Positions 1-9,424 of a stretch of 64,000 nt of DNA are shown in pieces. Source of the DNA: Hygrocybe punicea. Lineage: Eukaryota; Basidiomycota; Agaricomycetes; Agaricales; Hygrophoraceae. Where the stretch lies: positions 4,898,001 to 4,962,000 of the forward strand of contig OY744463.1 of the NCBI GenBank assembly GCA_963556145.1, given 5' to 3'. The translations under genes and the position numbers were made by a program. Positions within the stretch are counted from its first letter, which is position 1. Each line of letters begins with the position of its first letter. Under the pieces are notes generated by a model, which had not been told where the DNA came from, searched no databases, and saw only the letters and a program-made list of their open reading frames with translations.

Positions 1-364
1 TTTGGGTGTGCGTAAGACGGTCGAGATCCGCCATAGTGTACCGGTGATCGTCTTCCGTGCCCGGGTATAGCACGAGTACGCTCTTCTTGAATGCGGCATA
101 ATCGACGCCGGTCGCGCTAGGTAAACTTGCCCAAAGCTCGTAGTCGCTAAGCGACGCGTAGCGCAGACTATGCTTAATGCGTCCTGCGTCGTCGAGAGCG
201 GCATCGGCAGCAAGTATCTCGACTTCTTCGAAGAAACGGTTTAAATTGAGCGGGTTCCCGTCGAAGGTCGGGGCCGTGGAGTGACCGCGAGCGGGCATTT
301 GTCGTGGAGTAACATGGGGAGCGGTGACGTGGGGAGCGGTCGAGGATCCAGAGGTCGAAGTCAT
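1..364 (-). CDS. Retrotransposon gag-like protein, partial (C-terminus outside the window)
   Basis: From the only in-frame ATG (364-362) the frame reads MTSTSGSS and then a capsid-like segment: PTFDGNPLNLNRFFEEVE, a helical region with KHSLRYASLSDYELWASL, then YAAFKKSVLVLYPG and RYTMADLDRL. This order (PxFDG, RFFEEVE, RYASxxDxELW, FKxxxLxLYPG, RYTxxDLxRL) is what I know from gag proteins of basidiomycete LTR retrotransposons. Gag packages element RNA into virus-like particles in the cytoplasm. The same frame is open upstream to about 909 and would encode a Ser/Pro/Thr-rich stretch without a Met, so the true start could lie earlier if translation begins differently. The zinc knuckle and pol would lie beyond the window edge. 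Confidence 0.8.
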   Translation of the reverse strand, partial: MTSTSGSSTAPHVTAPHVTPRQMPARGHSTAPTFDGNPLNLNRFFEEVEILAADAALDDAGRIKHSLRYASLSDYELWASLPSATGVDYAAFKKSVLVLYPGTEDDHRYTMADLDRLTHTQ

Positions 365-917
365 TGTGGGTGGAAGGAGCTGAGATGTCGATGAAGCGAT
401 TGTCGGGTGTGCGATGAGCGGGTCGGGTAACGTGGACGATGACGGCGTAGGCGAAGACGATGACGGGGACGATGACGGCGTAGGCGATGACGATGACGGG
501 GACGATGACGGATTATTCGATGTCGAGAGCGAAGACGGAGACGATGACGATGACGGAGTTTTCGATATCGAGAGCGAAGACGTGGACGGGGGTTCTAACG
601 AGGTCGAAGTCGGGGACGTAGGTGATGCGGGTGTCGAACTGAGATCGGATGAGTCGGGTGTGATGGTAATTATCGGTATATCGACCGATTCGAGACTGTC
701 GGATGAGAGATATAGGGGGGTGTTTGACCCTGAGACGAGCGGGAGATTGTTATGTCGAGCGAGGTGGTCGGGTACTAGCTGGAAGAAGTCGTCGTCGATT
801 GTCGGGTCGAAGGCGGCTAAAGATAGTTCTTGTTGAAGAGTTCTTCGAGGAAGTTCTCGAAGACGACGGTCAGAGGGAGGGATACGGGAAGAGGAAGCTA
901 TGGTGGTGCTAGACTAT

Positions 918-935
918 TCCTCGCGGTGGGCTCCA
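918..935 (-). other. Primer-binding site of element A
   Basis: On the minus strand the 18 bases TGGAGCCCACCGCGAGGA follow the LTR end after 2 nt. They begin with TGG, the complement of a tRNA CCA end. The identical 18 bases occupy the same position in element B (54148-54165). I do not recognise the tRNA; it does not look like initiator Met. Confidence 0.75.
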
Positions 936-937
936 GA

Positions 938-1732
938 TGTAAAGGCGAGGTCGGGGTGGCTGCGGAATAATAATCCTAAGCCTGTGGGGTCAGCGTAGAA
1001 GTGACTAGGAATAGTCTAACAAGCTTCAGTAAGATAATAGGATATAAGGAGTAAGAAGCCGCCGAGTAAACTACTGAAATCTATCGAGACCAATCGAAGC
1101 CGACGAAGCCGACGATGTCGGGTACGGCGGGTCGGGTGTCGGGTGACGAGAAACGTAGAGATAAAGGCGGTAGAACGACGGGGAGGGCGTCGAGGAATCT
1201 GACGAGCAATGTGTGCGATGGAATTTACTGAGAGACTTAATTCTCAGAGAGAGGAAATGGGGGAACTGGTTTCTTATTTTGAGACGGCGCTTGGGCACCG
1301 TTTTTATACTACAAATTTGTGTACCTAGATTCGGACGAGAGTCCTCGGCCGATGAGAGGAGACAAAGGAGAATAAAAATGGGGAAGTAGGAAGAGCGTTG
1401 CGAGGCGACGATGACAGGGAAAATGGGTGGAAGATATGAAAAACCGTAAAAGATGCAATATACTTTACTATATCCCCATAAGGGAGACGCTAGGCGTGAA
1501 TAAGGCAAGTCCGATGTCGGGATCCCAGTCCGATGAGATCTATCTTCGATATTTGAAGTTCCGTGAGTTTAGGAGATAGACCGTCCAGGTACGTGAGCGG
1601 CCGTGCTAGTCGGTATGCATCGGGTTGCGTCGGGTTGCGTCGGGTTCGAACGTAGATTGCTAGAGACGTCGGGTTCGAGCGGATTCGCTAGATATCGATG
1701 TTACGGCCTCAGAGGGTCGAGGACCCTCTACA
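938..1732 (-). repeat. 5' LTR of element A (795 bp)
   Basis: The minus-strand reading begins TGTAGAGGGTC and ends TTTACA. A TATA box in the context GTATAAAAACGGT lies at 1308-1301. Three tandem copies of AACCCGACGC lie in the presumed U3 near 1620-1650. The U5 part contains AGTCACTTCTACGCTGAC, TTAGGAT and AGCCACC, all shared in order with the 904-bp LTRs of element B. The plus-strand base composition of this stretch is a by-product of the element, and ORFs called there are shadows. Confidence 0.85.
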
Positions 1733-2173
1733 TCGTCCGAGGCCTGGGCCAATGAGAAGGATGTGGAGGCGATCGAGCAGAGTCTCGAGGTCTGATTTGA
1801 CTTGTGCTAGACATAGAGATTTTTGTTTTCAGAATCAGTGTGAATGTGGAGGATAACCAAGCCGATAGTGTATGTCGAGCGAGACAAAGGTGCAAGACAA
1901 CAAGAGATCAAGACAGAATCTATACCGCAGGCGAGGGCGGCAGACACAAGTGATTGTCGGTCGATCCCGATGACGGCCCAACCACAGAGAAGACCCAGGT
2001 GGAAGCTGAGGCGACATAGACAAATAGATATGTTAGCGTATGTATACTTTATACTTTTGAGACCGGCGACCACATGGCCGCGGACGAAACGAACGAGGAC
2101 CGCAATGAATGTGAGGTGAATGTGGTTGTCCGAAGTACCAGAAATCACGATCCCTTCCTCCTGTCAGATCATT
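1733..2173. other. No gene recognised
   Basis: This is the outer flank of element A, up to the zinc-finger remnant. I see short overlapping ORFs in several frames, no conserved motif and no clear repeat. Confidence 0.4.
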
Positions 2174-2700
2174 TCAACCGTCAGCCATGTTGAACTCCAT
2201 CCCCGACATGTACATCCCCATATTCGAAATTTGAGCGTGTGCATGAGCGTGTGCCTGCGCCTGCTGCTGCTGATACTGCGCCCGTTGGTGTTGCGCATAC
2301 TGTTGCTGGTAAGCTAGTTGCGCTTGCTGTTGGGCCGTATACGCATAGGTCTGCTGCGGCTGCTGGCTATATTGGGGTGGCTGGGGCTGGGGCTGCTGGG
2401 GCTGAGGTTGGAGCTGGGGTTGCTGTTGCAGCACAGGTGTCGATATCCCGATGTGATCGTGACTTCCCTGCCTGCTTGCATGCCGGGAACTCTGCGTGCT
2501 CCCCCCAACTGGGACACCACTCTTTCCCCCACTCAGACAGTCGTGCAATCCGCTAGCAAGCAGGGCCCGTGAGCGCCATGTTCGCCCGAATGCTGATAAT
2601 GGTACCGCAATCCGTTCATATTCTTGTACCGTCGCTGACAGTCACCTACGCCACAAGCAAATGGGCGGCACACAGCACACTCCCATTCAGGAGGTGGGAG
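2174..2700 (-). pseudogene. 3' fragment of an SFP1-like C2H2 zinc-finger gene with a frameshift
   Basis: The minus strand from about 2690 encodes a C2H2-type finger: FACGVGDC followed by RRYKNMNGLRYHYQHSGEH, with the Cys pair four residues apart. The motif YKNxNGLxYHxxH is the hallmark of SFP1-type fungal zinc-finger regulators of ribosome-biogenesis genes. After the finger that frame runs out at a stop (CLLADCTTV*). The expected continuation, ALLASGLHDC, is in the next frame and goes on into a Gln-rich tail ending FNMADG* at 2174. One missing base in the GGGCCC run near 2570 explains the break. I find no N-terminal exons upstream, where a minisatellite begins. It is either a real pseudogene fragment or a gene hit by an assembly indel. 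Confidence 0.6.
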
Positions 2701-3365
2701 AGTTTCTGAGGAGGGCCTTAGGGTTGCTTGAGGGTGGTGGGGCTAGGGAAGTGCACGGAGATGGGGCAGCGAAACCAAAAGTAGCAAAAAAAGACATTAC
2801 CTCTTTTGGCGGAACGTTCGAGTTTGGGCTCGAACATTCGGCCATGCCAGGCAGGAGGGGCTCGGGAGGGGGCCGTGGAGTGATTGGGGATGCGGCTGGG
2901 CCAGGGCAGTAAAGGGAGGTGGGTTGGAGGGACCAAAGGAAGAATAAAAAGACGATTACCTTTTTTGGTGCAATGTCCGAGTTCGAGTTCGAGTTCAAAC
3001 GTTGCGCCATGGCAGGGCAAGAGGGGGGCCGTGGGGTCATTTGGGGATGTAGTTGGGCCAGGGGAGTGGAGGGAGGGAGTTAGATAGATAAATTAACAAA
3101 AGAAAAAAAATTACTTGTTTGGGGCAAACATTTGAATTTAGGCTCGAACGGGAGGTGGGAGAAGCTCAGAGGAGGGCCATGGAGTCATTCGAGGATGTGG
3201 TTGGGCTGGGACAGCGAAAGCAAGTGTGTCAAATTAACAAAAGAAAAGAAATTACCTATTTTGGCGGAAAGTTCGAGTTTGGACTCGAATGTTCTGCACC
3301 TGGACATGGGAGGGGCTCGGAGGAGGGCTGTGGGGTCTTTTGTGAACGAGGTTGAGCTGGGGTAG
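2696..3365. repeat. GC-rich minisatellite, about four imperfect units of about 165 bp
   Basis: Each unit carries, on the plus strand, a GAGGGCC(n)TGGGGTCATT(n)GGGGATG block, an A-rich AAAAAGAAATTACC block and a TTCGAGTTTGGGCTCGAA-type core (6-bp arms around TTTGGG). Units can be seen near 2790-2880, 2950-3010, 3110-3160 and 3240-3300. On the minus strand every unit contains a splice-donor-like GGTAAT. The upstream edge of the zinc-finger exon (GCCCTCCTC..CTCTCCCACCTCC) resembles part of a unit. Confidence 0.65.
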
Positions 3366-3859
3366 CACAGCAACACCCTCCTTTTGTGATATCTTTATCG
3401 GGGTGAGTTCTTGTAAAATAGAATAGTAAATGATAAAAAATAACATACCTCAGCTAGAATCCTGGTCCTATTGTTCACTCCATCTTGCTCGTTGTCCTCG
3501 CCGTTGCCATGTGTCTGGCCTCTCGCGCTGCTGGCTGGCTAGGGAGATGATGGCAGGGAATGAACCGTACCAAACAGGGACAAATGTTGGACTTAGAAGA
3601 ATTTCACAAAGTTGACGGTTATTAACATTTTGAGGCTATATTGTAGTATATATGAAGTATCTAGCAACTGTGTGTAGGACTGGGCAGGACAGGACCTGTG
3701 TAGAAGGAGAGGTTGTCTATCCTCTGCTACATAGAGTGACAGGCATTCTATCCAGATCTATACAACACTATACAAATTGGGGTTGTCTATAAGCGTCTAT
3801 GGATTACTATGGTTTTGACAGGTATCTATATTACTCTATACCAAAACGGCTGTTTTGCT
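3366..3859. other. No gene recognised
   Basis: This AT-richer stretch has scattered short repeats of TCTAT and GTCTAT. I see no coding frame with a recognisable domain. Confidence 0.35.
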
Positions 3860-4102
3860 GATGTCAGACAGGCCCAGCTTTTGGCCACTTCGAATTTCTC
3901 GCTCAATTTTAACTCAATCCACAGTAAACTTGATACAAGACATATAATACATCATATTGTTATTTTAGAAGTGTTTTCTAGGTGTAAAATGCAGTTTGTG
4001 GTGAGGAGAAAAAAAGGCAATTGGTCACGCTTTGACAGAACGGGGTTCAAATATGACACTGTGACATTGTGTGACTGGCCGAAAGCTGGGCCTGTCCGAT
4101 GT
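3860..4102. mobile_element. MITE-like element, 233 bp, with terminal inverted repeats
   Basis: The ends are inverted repeats of about 20 bp: ACAGGCCCAGCTTTTGGCC on the left pairs with GGCCGAAAGCTGGGCCTGT on the right. The 5-bp direct repeat GATGT flanks the element at 3860-3864 and 4098-4102. There is no transposase inside. It ends 91 bp before the start codon of the PRELI-domain gene, so it probably lies in that promoter. The superfamily is unknown. Confidence 0.55.
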
Positions 4103-4192
4103 GTGGGGTGATGATAGTAGTACGTTTATGGTCCACCCGTGGGCAAGCATTCATTACATAATACAAGTCCCCTTCATCCGGGATCGTTCGTC

Positions 4193-5035
4193 ATGAAGTT
4201 TTTCTCGCAATCCTTCTTGTACGAGTAAGTTGCATTCATCGACACATCACCGCAAGGGCTTACACCCTCAAACTGCTGCTAGCGATCCCTGGTCCATTGT
4301 GTCCTTGGCTTTCTTTTTGCGCTACCCCAATCCTTATGCGTCCCATGTTGTCTCCTGTGACGTTGTGTCTCGCACCCACTCACCTTCGGGTTCGCTTTTG
4401 ACCACCCGGCTTATCCTAAAACGAGGCGCCTTGCCGAGATGGGCCCCACAAGGCATAGTTTCGAGAGCAGAGTCGTGGGTAATCGAAGAGAGCGAGGTCG
4501 ATCCACTCGGGAAAACAGTCCGATGCCAGACGAGAAACCTCGACCATGTCAGAGTTATGCAGGTTGAGGAATCAGTCCTCTTTCGCCAACTCGAGGACGG
4601 GTACGTCGTCCCAAAAAAAACCATAACCAAGTTTGAAAACAAATTTATCTTTCTTTTCGTTAGGAAAACGTTGCAAACTACCGAGGCCAGAATAAAATCT
4701 CGTTTCGGGTGGGGTCTGACCAAAACAATCGAAAACCATGGGTTGACGCGGTTCAAGGCGAACGTACAAAGGGTTTGTCTTTTATCGTGCTGTCATGCTC
4801 TCCAAAAACGCTGACCTGACCCATTTTTCAGTCTCGTGAAGGCGTTTCCCTTATCCTTAACCTCATACGACAGTCCCGTCTTCAACCCATGACAATGTGT
4901 CATTCCCTTGACCTCTCCGATTCCTTCACTGCATCAGAATCCTTGACATCCTCGCACCACAAGGGTAGCGAAGACAAGAAAATTGCACGCACCAGCTCAT
5001 GGACTGACCTGAAGTTTTGGCTTCGTTCTCCCTAA
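4193..5035 (+). CDS. PRELI/UPS (MSF1-like) mitochondrial phospholipid-transfer protein
   Basis: Four exons (4193-4224, 4283-4600, 4664-4772, 4832-5035) join to about 220 codons. The start MKFFSQSFLYDPWS, followed by LRYPNPYASHVVSCDV, LTTRLILKRGALPRW, AESWVIEESEVDP, TRNLDHVRVMQVEES and TLQTTEARIKSRFGWGLTK, is the PRELI/MSF1 domain running almost the full length. Family members (yeast Ups1-3, human PRELID) work in the mitochondrial intermembrane space with Mdm35, carrying phosphatidic acid or phosphatidylserine between membranes. I cannot tell which UPS paralogue this is, although the length and the intact domain fit a functional gene. The first intron follows a very short first exon, so an ORF search alone gives a false N-terminus. 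The next gene, RIC1, starts 178 bp downstream on the same strand. Confidence 0.9.
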
Positions 5036-5212
5036 AGTGATGGGGGCAATTCTACAGCCTCCTTTTTATTATTATCGCACACAGATCTTTGTAGTACGTC
5101 GGTGTATCATTAGCGGATTCGCATTGCAATACAACTCCACTTCGATCTCCAGTCCATGAAATCTCCAGTTCATGAACCTTTGCAAAGCAAACTCATAATT
5201 ACCCTTTTTGTG

Positions 5213-8200
5213 ATGTATTTTCCTACTTCCTCTGCAAGGCAACTTTCCACCATTCCTCCGTTGCCTAACATCCCGCCAGAGTCGGTCCTTTCCCTTGCCT
5301 CTAACCCTCGCAGATCTCTTTTCTGCACCCTCACGAGAAATAGCATTGCTGTCTGGCGTGTCAGGGTACGTGCACAACTCAGTATATCTACACAAATCGT
5401 CTCCATTCATCCAAACCTAGCCCTCTGCTGTTTTAGCTTATCTATCGCGCACGCCCACGTCTTTAATCGAGCACGGACAGAATTCGTCAGTACACTGGTC
5501 CCCGGACGGAACGAGAATTGTTATCCAGGTGCCCATCCTTCATTTTGTTTTTGAATACTCATCAATGTAATGTCATCATCCTCTTGTCTATAGACTTCCG
5601 AGTCCTATCTCGTTCTCGTCACAATTGATTATAAGCCAAACGAATCGGTCTATCAGTCACCCCCTCTGCCAGCCAGTGCCCAACGAAGCTTCCTATCTGG
5701 TGCCGGGGAAGGTTTTCCACTGCAACCAGTGAGCCTGTGCTTCGAGGGCGTCATCCGTATCGAAGGACAGCTGTTGAGGTAAGCAGTGTTCATTTCTTAT
5801 GTGGTTTGTATCATATTTAGCAGACTTTGTAATGCCAGTGTCTCGCCTCGCAAACATTACGTCCTATTTTCAACGAAGAGTCCACCTGCCATCCAGCGCA
5901 TCCCATGGCCGAAGGAAAAAACTCTAGATATGGAAGAAAATGCGGAAGGGAAAATTTGGCAGGGCTATGATACTTGGTTTGTGAATGAGGACGGGCTTCC
6001 TTGGCTCCTTGATATCAACGGTCAGTCCTGAATTAAACCCGGTTCGCATCATAATCTATTAAACGGATACCGTTTAATATCAAGTCACCGTATCAAATAT
6101 CTTACACTCGCGAACAACGGGTGTCGAGACTTGGATAACTTCCGACGGCCGTGCCTACTTTGTTCAGCTTCACGAGACTTCGCAGTCCGAAACTAGCGTT
6201 TCAGAACTGGGACTTACGGACGAGGACACGCAGGTAATCCATGAACCCTTCTCAAGTGTTCACGTTAAATAAAGTGAGTGTAGAGTAATAAAACCAACAC
6301 CAGACCAAGATCATCTTTCGATTCTTCTGCATCCCAAAATCGTCTGGGCTGGCAAGGCACCTGCATTCACAACTTCGAGGCGCCAAAATGGGTTCAAAAA
6401 CAGCGACAAGTCGATCCTGAAGAAGCACAAGACTCGAAGGTATACAACGATCCCCAGCGGGCTCTGGATGTCGCTATCAATGGCAAGTTTTCCTTAATTG
6501 CCATTGGCACTCTTGGGTCAGTGTCTCATTTGTTCATAATGGACGTTTCAGTATTGACTTTCGTCACAGCGGTTCCGTGGAACTCACCAATTTTCCATCG
6601 CAAGACGGCGTCATGCCCAAGTCGCAGCCGTTGCATATTCCGAACCCTTACAATCGAAAAAGCGGCGCCGTGTGTGCTATGGAGTGGAGTTCAGATGGGT
6701 ATGTCCTAGCTGTGGGATGGCAACAAGGGTGGGCAATATTCAGTGTTGGTGGCCGGTGTTTAGCCTGGGGATTTGGTCTTGACGAGTTGGTGGATGGGGA
6801 GAGGTTAGATGCGCTTCCCTGAGTCTTTATTGTGCTCGTTATGGTTGCTGACAGGCCGAGTTAGATTTCAAGATTCTTTCATGTATGGAATTATCAACTT
6901 GGTGAGTGCCAAGGTTGTCGTCGTCGACAAGTATCTCATCCGGAGACCGTCAAAAAGTTTTGGGCGCCTGGAAATTTCGAGTTGGTCGTACTGGCAAAAC
7001 CCTCTCCGCAAAGTACGTTACATTCATCTCGGTTGACCTCCCTGCTAACCCGCGTCAAGAGGTGGATGAACAATTATTCATCATCCCTTTCGCAAAAAGC
7101 GCAACAACAGGCCAGCATTCGCCCGTACGAATATTGTTTTATATCCTCAGAAAGCCTCTGATTTTGATGAAATTAGGATAATACACGTTACGCGTTCCTC
7201 CAGATGGACGATCGGGCTCTAGTTTACCGTGGTGCTGACCAACCTGACATGAGTGTCATTAATCCAGAATCTGACGTATGGCAGCACATCAAGGTAGGCC
7301 CTCTATGCACAAGGGACTAATGCTAACATGGGACACCAGATACCCCAGAATTATTTGGCCACCAATTGGCCAATCCGATATTCTTCGTTAAGCAGTGATG
7401 GAAGGCTGATTGCGATGGCTGGGCGTCGGGGCCTGATACACTACAGTGCCTCGTCAGGGAGATGGAAAGTGTTTTCAGACGAGATGCAAGAACAAGCTTT
7501 CGTGGTGAAGGGTGGTCTTCTCTGGTTTCACCATGTTTTGATTGCGGCCGTTGAAGTGGCAAGGTCCTATCAAGTGTGTTGCCCTCCTTCAGGTATATTC
7601 TGATTGATAACTTCCTGCCAACAGATCCGATTATATTCTCGCGACCTTGAGCTCAGTAATCAAAACGTCTTGCATCGTGAAGTCACAACGTCACCGGTCG
7701 TCATTCTATCTCTTGTGGACAATTCGTTATTGGTCTACACTGCGGACAACACGCTTTTCCATTACCTGATCGTTCCAACCACGGATACTATAAAATTGCA
7801 TCTGTGTGGGAGTATCACATTTGATGGTATCATCGCAGCTCCAAATGCTGTGAGGTTGTTGAGCTGGATGATTCCTACCGCTCAAAAACGTATGTCAAAC
7901 CTGATTTGGTTGGTCAATTGATTTGAAAAACGTATCCTGCTCAGAACTGGGTGACCCTGCGGATGACCTTGCGGTGGCGACCGTCCTGATGATGGTGGGC
8001 GGTCAACTTATTCTCCTTCGTCCGAGAAAGGTTCGGCTACTTCTGTTCGGACCCAATATCTTCCTAACATTTTTGGATCAAGTCGGGCAATCAAGAAGTC
8101 AAATATGACCTCCAAATATTTGCAGATCGTATTGAATTTTGCTGGATACACCTTCGTGGCATTGGCACTCTGGAAAATTCACTTTGGGGGTATGATGGCC

Positions 8201-9213
8201 AGGGCATAAGAGTGTGGCTAAACGCGTTGACGATTGAGACGCCGTCATCCGAGGATCAGATCAACATTCCAGAAAGCATCAAAGAAAGTTTGAACATACC
8301 ACTCGACTTCTACCCTCTTTGTGAGTTCATTCCTAGGAGAACAGGCGTTGATAGCATGCTCAACTCCTTTAATATCAGCCGTTCTGATGGATAAGGGCAT
8401 TATCATTGGGGCTGAAAATGAAGCGGCCACTAGGACAAACTTATCCTTTGTCATGTTCAGGCATGCCACAAGTGTGAGTCCCTTCTGTCAATCGGTGACG
8501 CATGAACTTTGACGCCCATGGACAGTCACATCTATTTTTGCATCACATCTTACGTTTCCAATTGGAAGCGGGTCAAGTAAGAGAGTCAGTCGTTTTCGCT
8601 GCTCATTACCAGCATCTCGTGTTCTTCGCGCATGCGCTGGAAATTCTCCTCCATACTGTTGTCGAATCCGAGGCCACACTTGCAGGCGAAAGTAGCATGG
8701 ACGACCGTGAAGCAAACGAAGGAGTGTTACCAGCAGTTGTGGAGTTCTTGGATCATTTCGATGCAGCTCTGGACGTCGTCGTTGGGTGTGCTCGCAAAAC
8801 TGAGATGACACGATGGCGGCGACTATTCAACATTGTCGGAAATCCAAAGGCCCTTTTCGAAGTAAGTTTCATGTATGTCCTGTACATCGTACGATTGCCT
8901 TACAACTATTCACTAGACATGTCTCACCTCCCAGCGCCTCAAGACTGCCGGCTCTTATCTTCTGGTGTTACATAATTTGGAGCAACTCGACGAAGATAAC
9001 GGGGATGCTATCCGACTATTAAAGAGTGCAGTCAACGCGAAAGACTGGCGGCTATGCAGAGAACTCATACGCTTTCTTCGTTCCATTGATGATTCTGGTG
9101 CCGTTTTAAAAAATGCCTTGACTCAGGCAAATATTGCTGAGACCTTCCAGGGATCAATTACAACAAACGGAGGGTTACCGACGGGATCGTCAGGATTCTT
9201 TGGTAATTATTAA
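5213..9213 (+). CDS. RIC1: RIC1 homologue, Rab6-type GEF subunit
   Basis: More than a dozen short exons encode a large WD40/beta-propeller protein. The start MYFPTSSARQLS matches the conserved MYFPT beginning of the family. An upstream in-frame ATG at 5156 lies in the likely leader. Family landmarks follow in order: SSVHWSPDGTRIVIQ, then AMEWSSDGYVLAVGWQQG and WAIFSVGGRCLAWGFG, FWAPGNFELVVLAKPSP, NYLATNWPIRY, LSSDGRLIAMAGRRG, and the C-terminal RIC1 domain with HLFLHHILRFQLEAGQ, EILLHTVVESEA and LKTAGSYLLVLHNLEQL. RIC1 with RGP1 activates the Ypt6/Rab6 GTPase at the late Golgi for endosome-to-Golgi return. The exon containing 7645 is where the duplicated or overlapping assembly segment begins. 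This is the only complete copy in the window. Confidence 0.93.
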
Positions 9214-9424
9214 GACTGGATTCATGTTCGAAAATCAGTATAGCCATACCTCGAACTTTGAATTCTGGTTCATATATATAATATATACACAGTCGGTCGC
9301 AGTGAACACTTGAAAAGGTTTCCGTGCGAATTGCGAGCACAAATTCACGGTCGTATGGTTTAACTGACACAAATTGGAGCGTCTCATGTGTGACGGAAAC
9401 GATGATATTTGTGTATTTGTAAAT

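Larger units (their letters stand above)
1..1732 (-). mobile_element. LTR retrotransposon (element A), 5' part, cut by the window edge
   Basis: Read on the minus strand, the element starts with an LTR (1732 to 938), then a 2-nt spacer, a primer-binding site (935 to 918), and an open frame running to the window edge that encodes a gag-like protein. The other LTR and any pol genes lie outside the window, so the type (Ty3/gypsy or other) is inferred from the gag and not proven. The LTR has TG..CA ends, and its blocks match the LTR pair of element B at 53242-58712, which makes the two elements relatives. The target-site duplication cannot be checked from one end. Confidence 0.85.

Noticed and set aside
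414..836. Asp/Gly-rich plus-strand ORF of 140 residues
   Set aside because: It is the shadow of the Ser/Pro/Thr-rich open frame upstream of gag on the minus strand of element A.
4010..4060. GGTTCAAAT resembling a tRNA B box in the MITE at 3865-4097
   Set aside because: No A box or cloverleaf arms fit around it. A tRNA or SINE cannot be supported.
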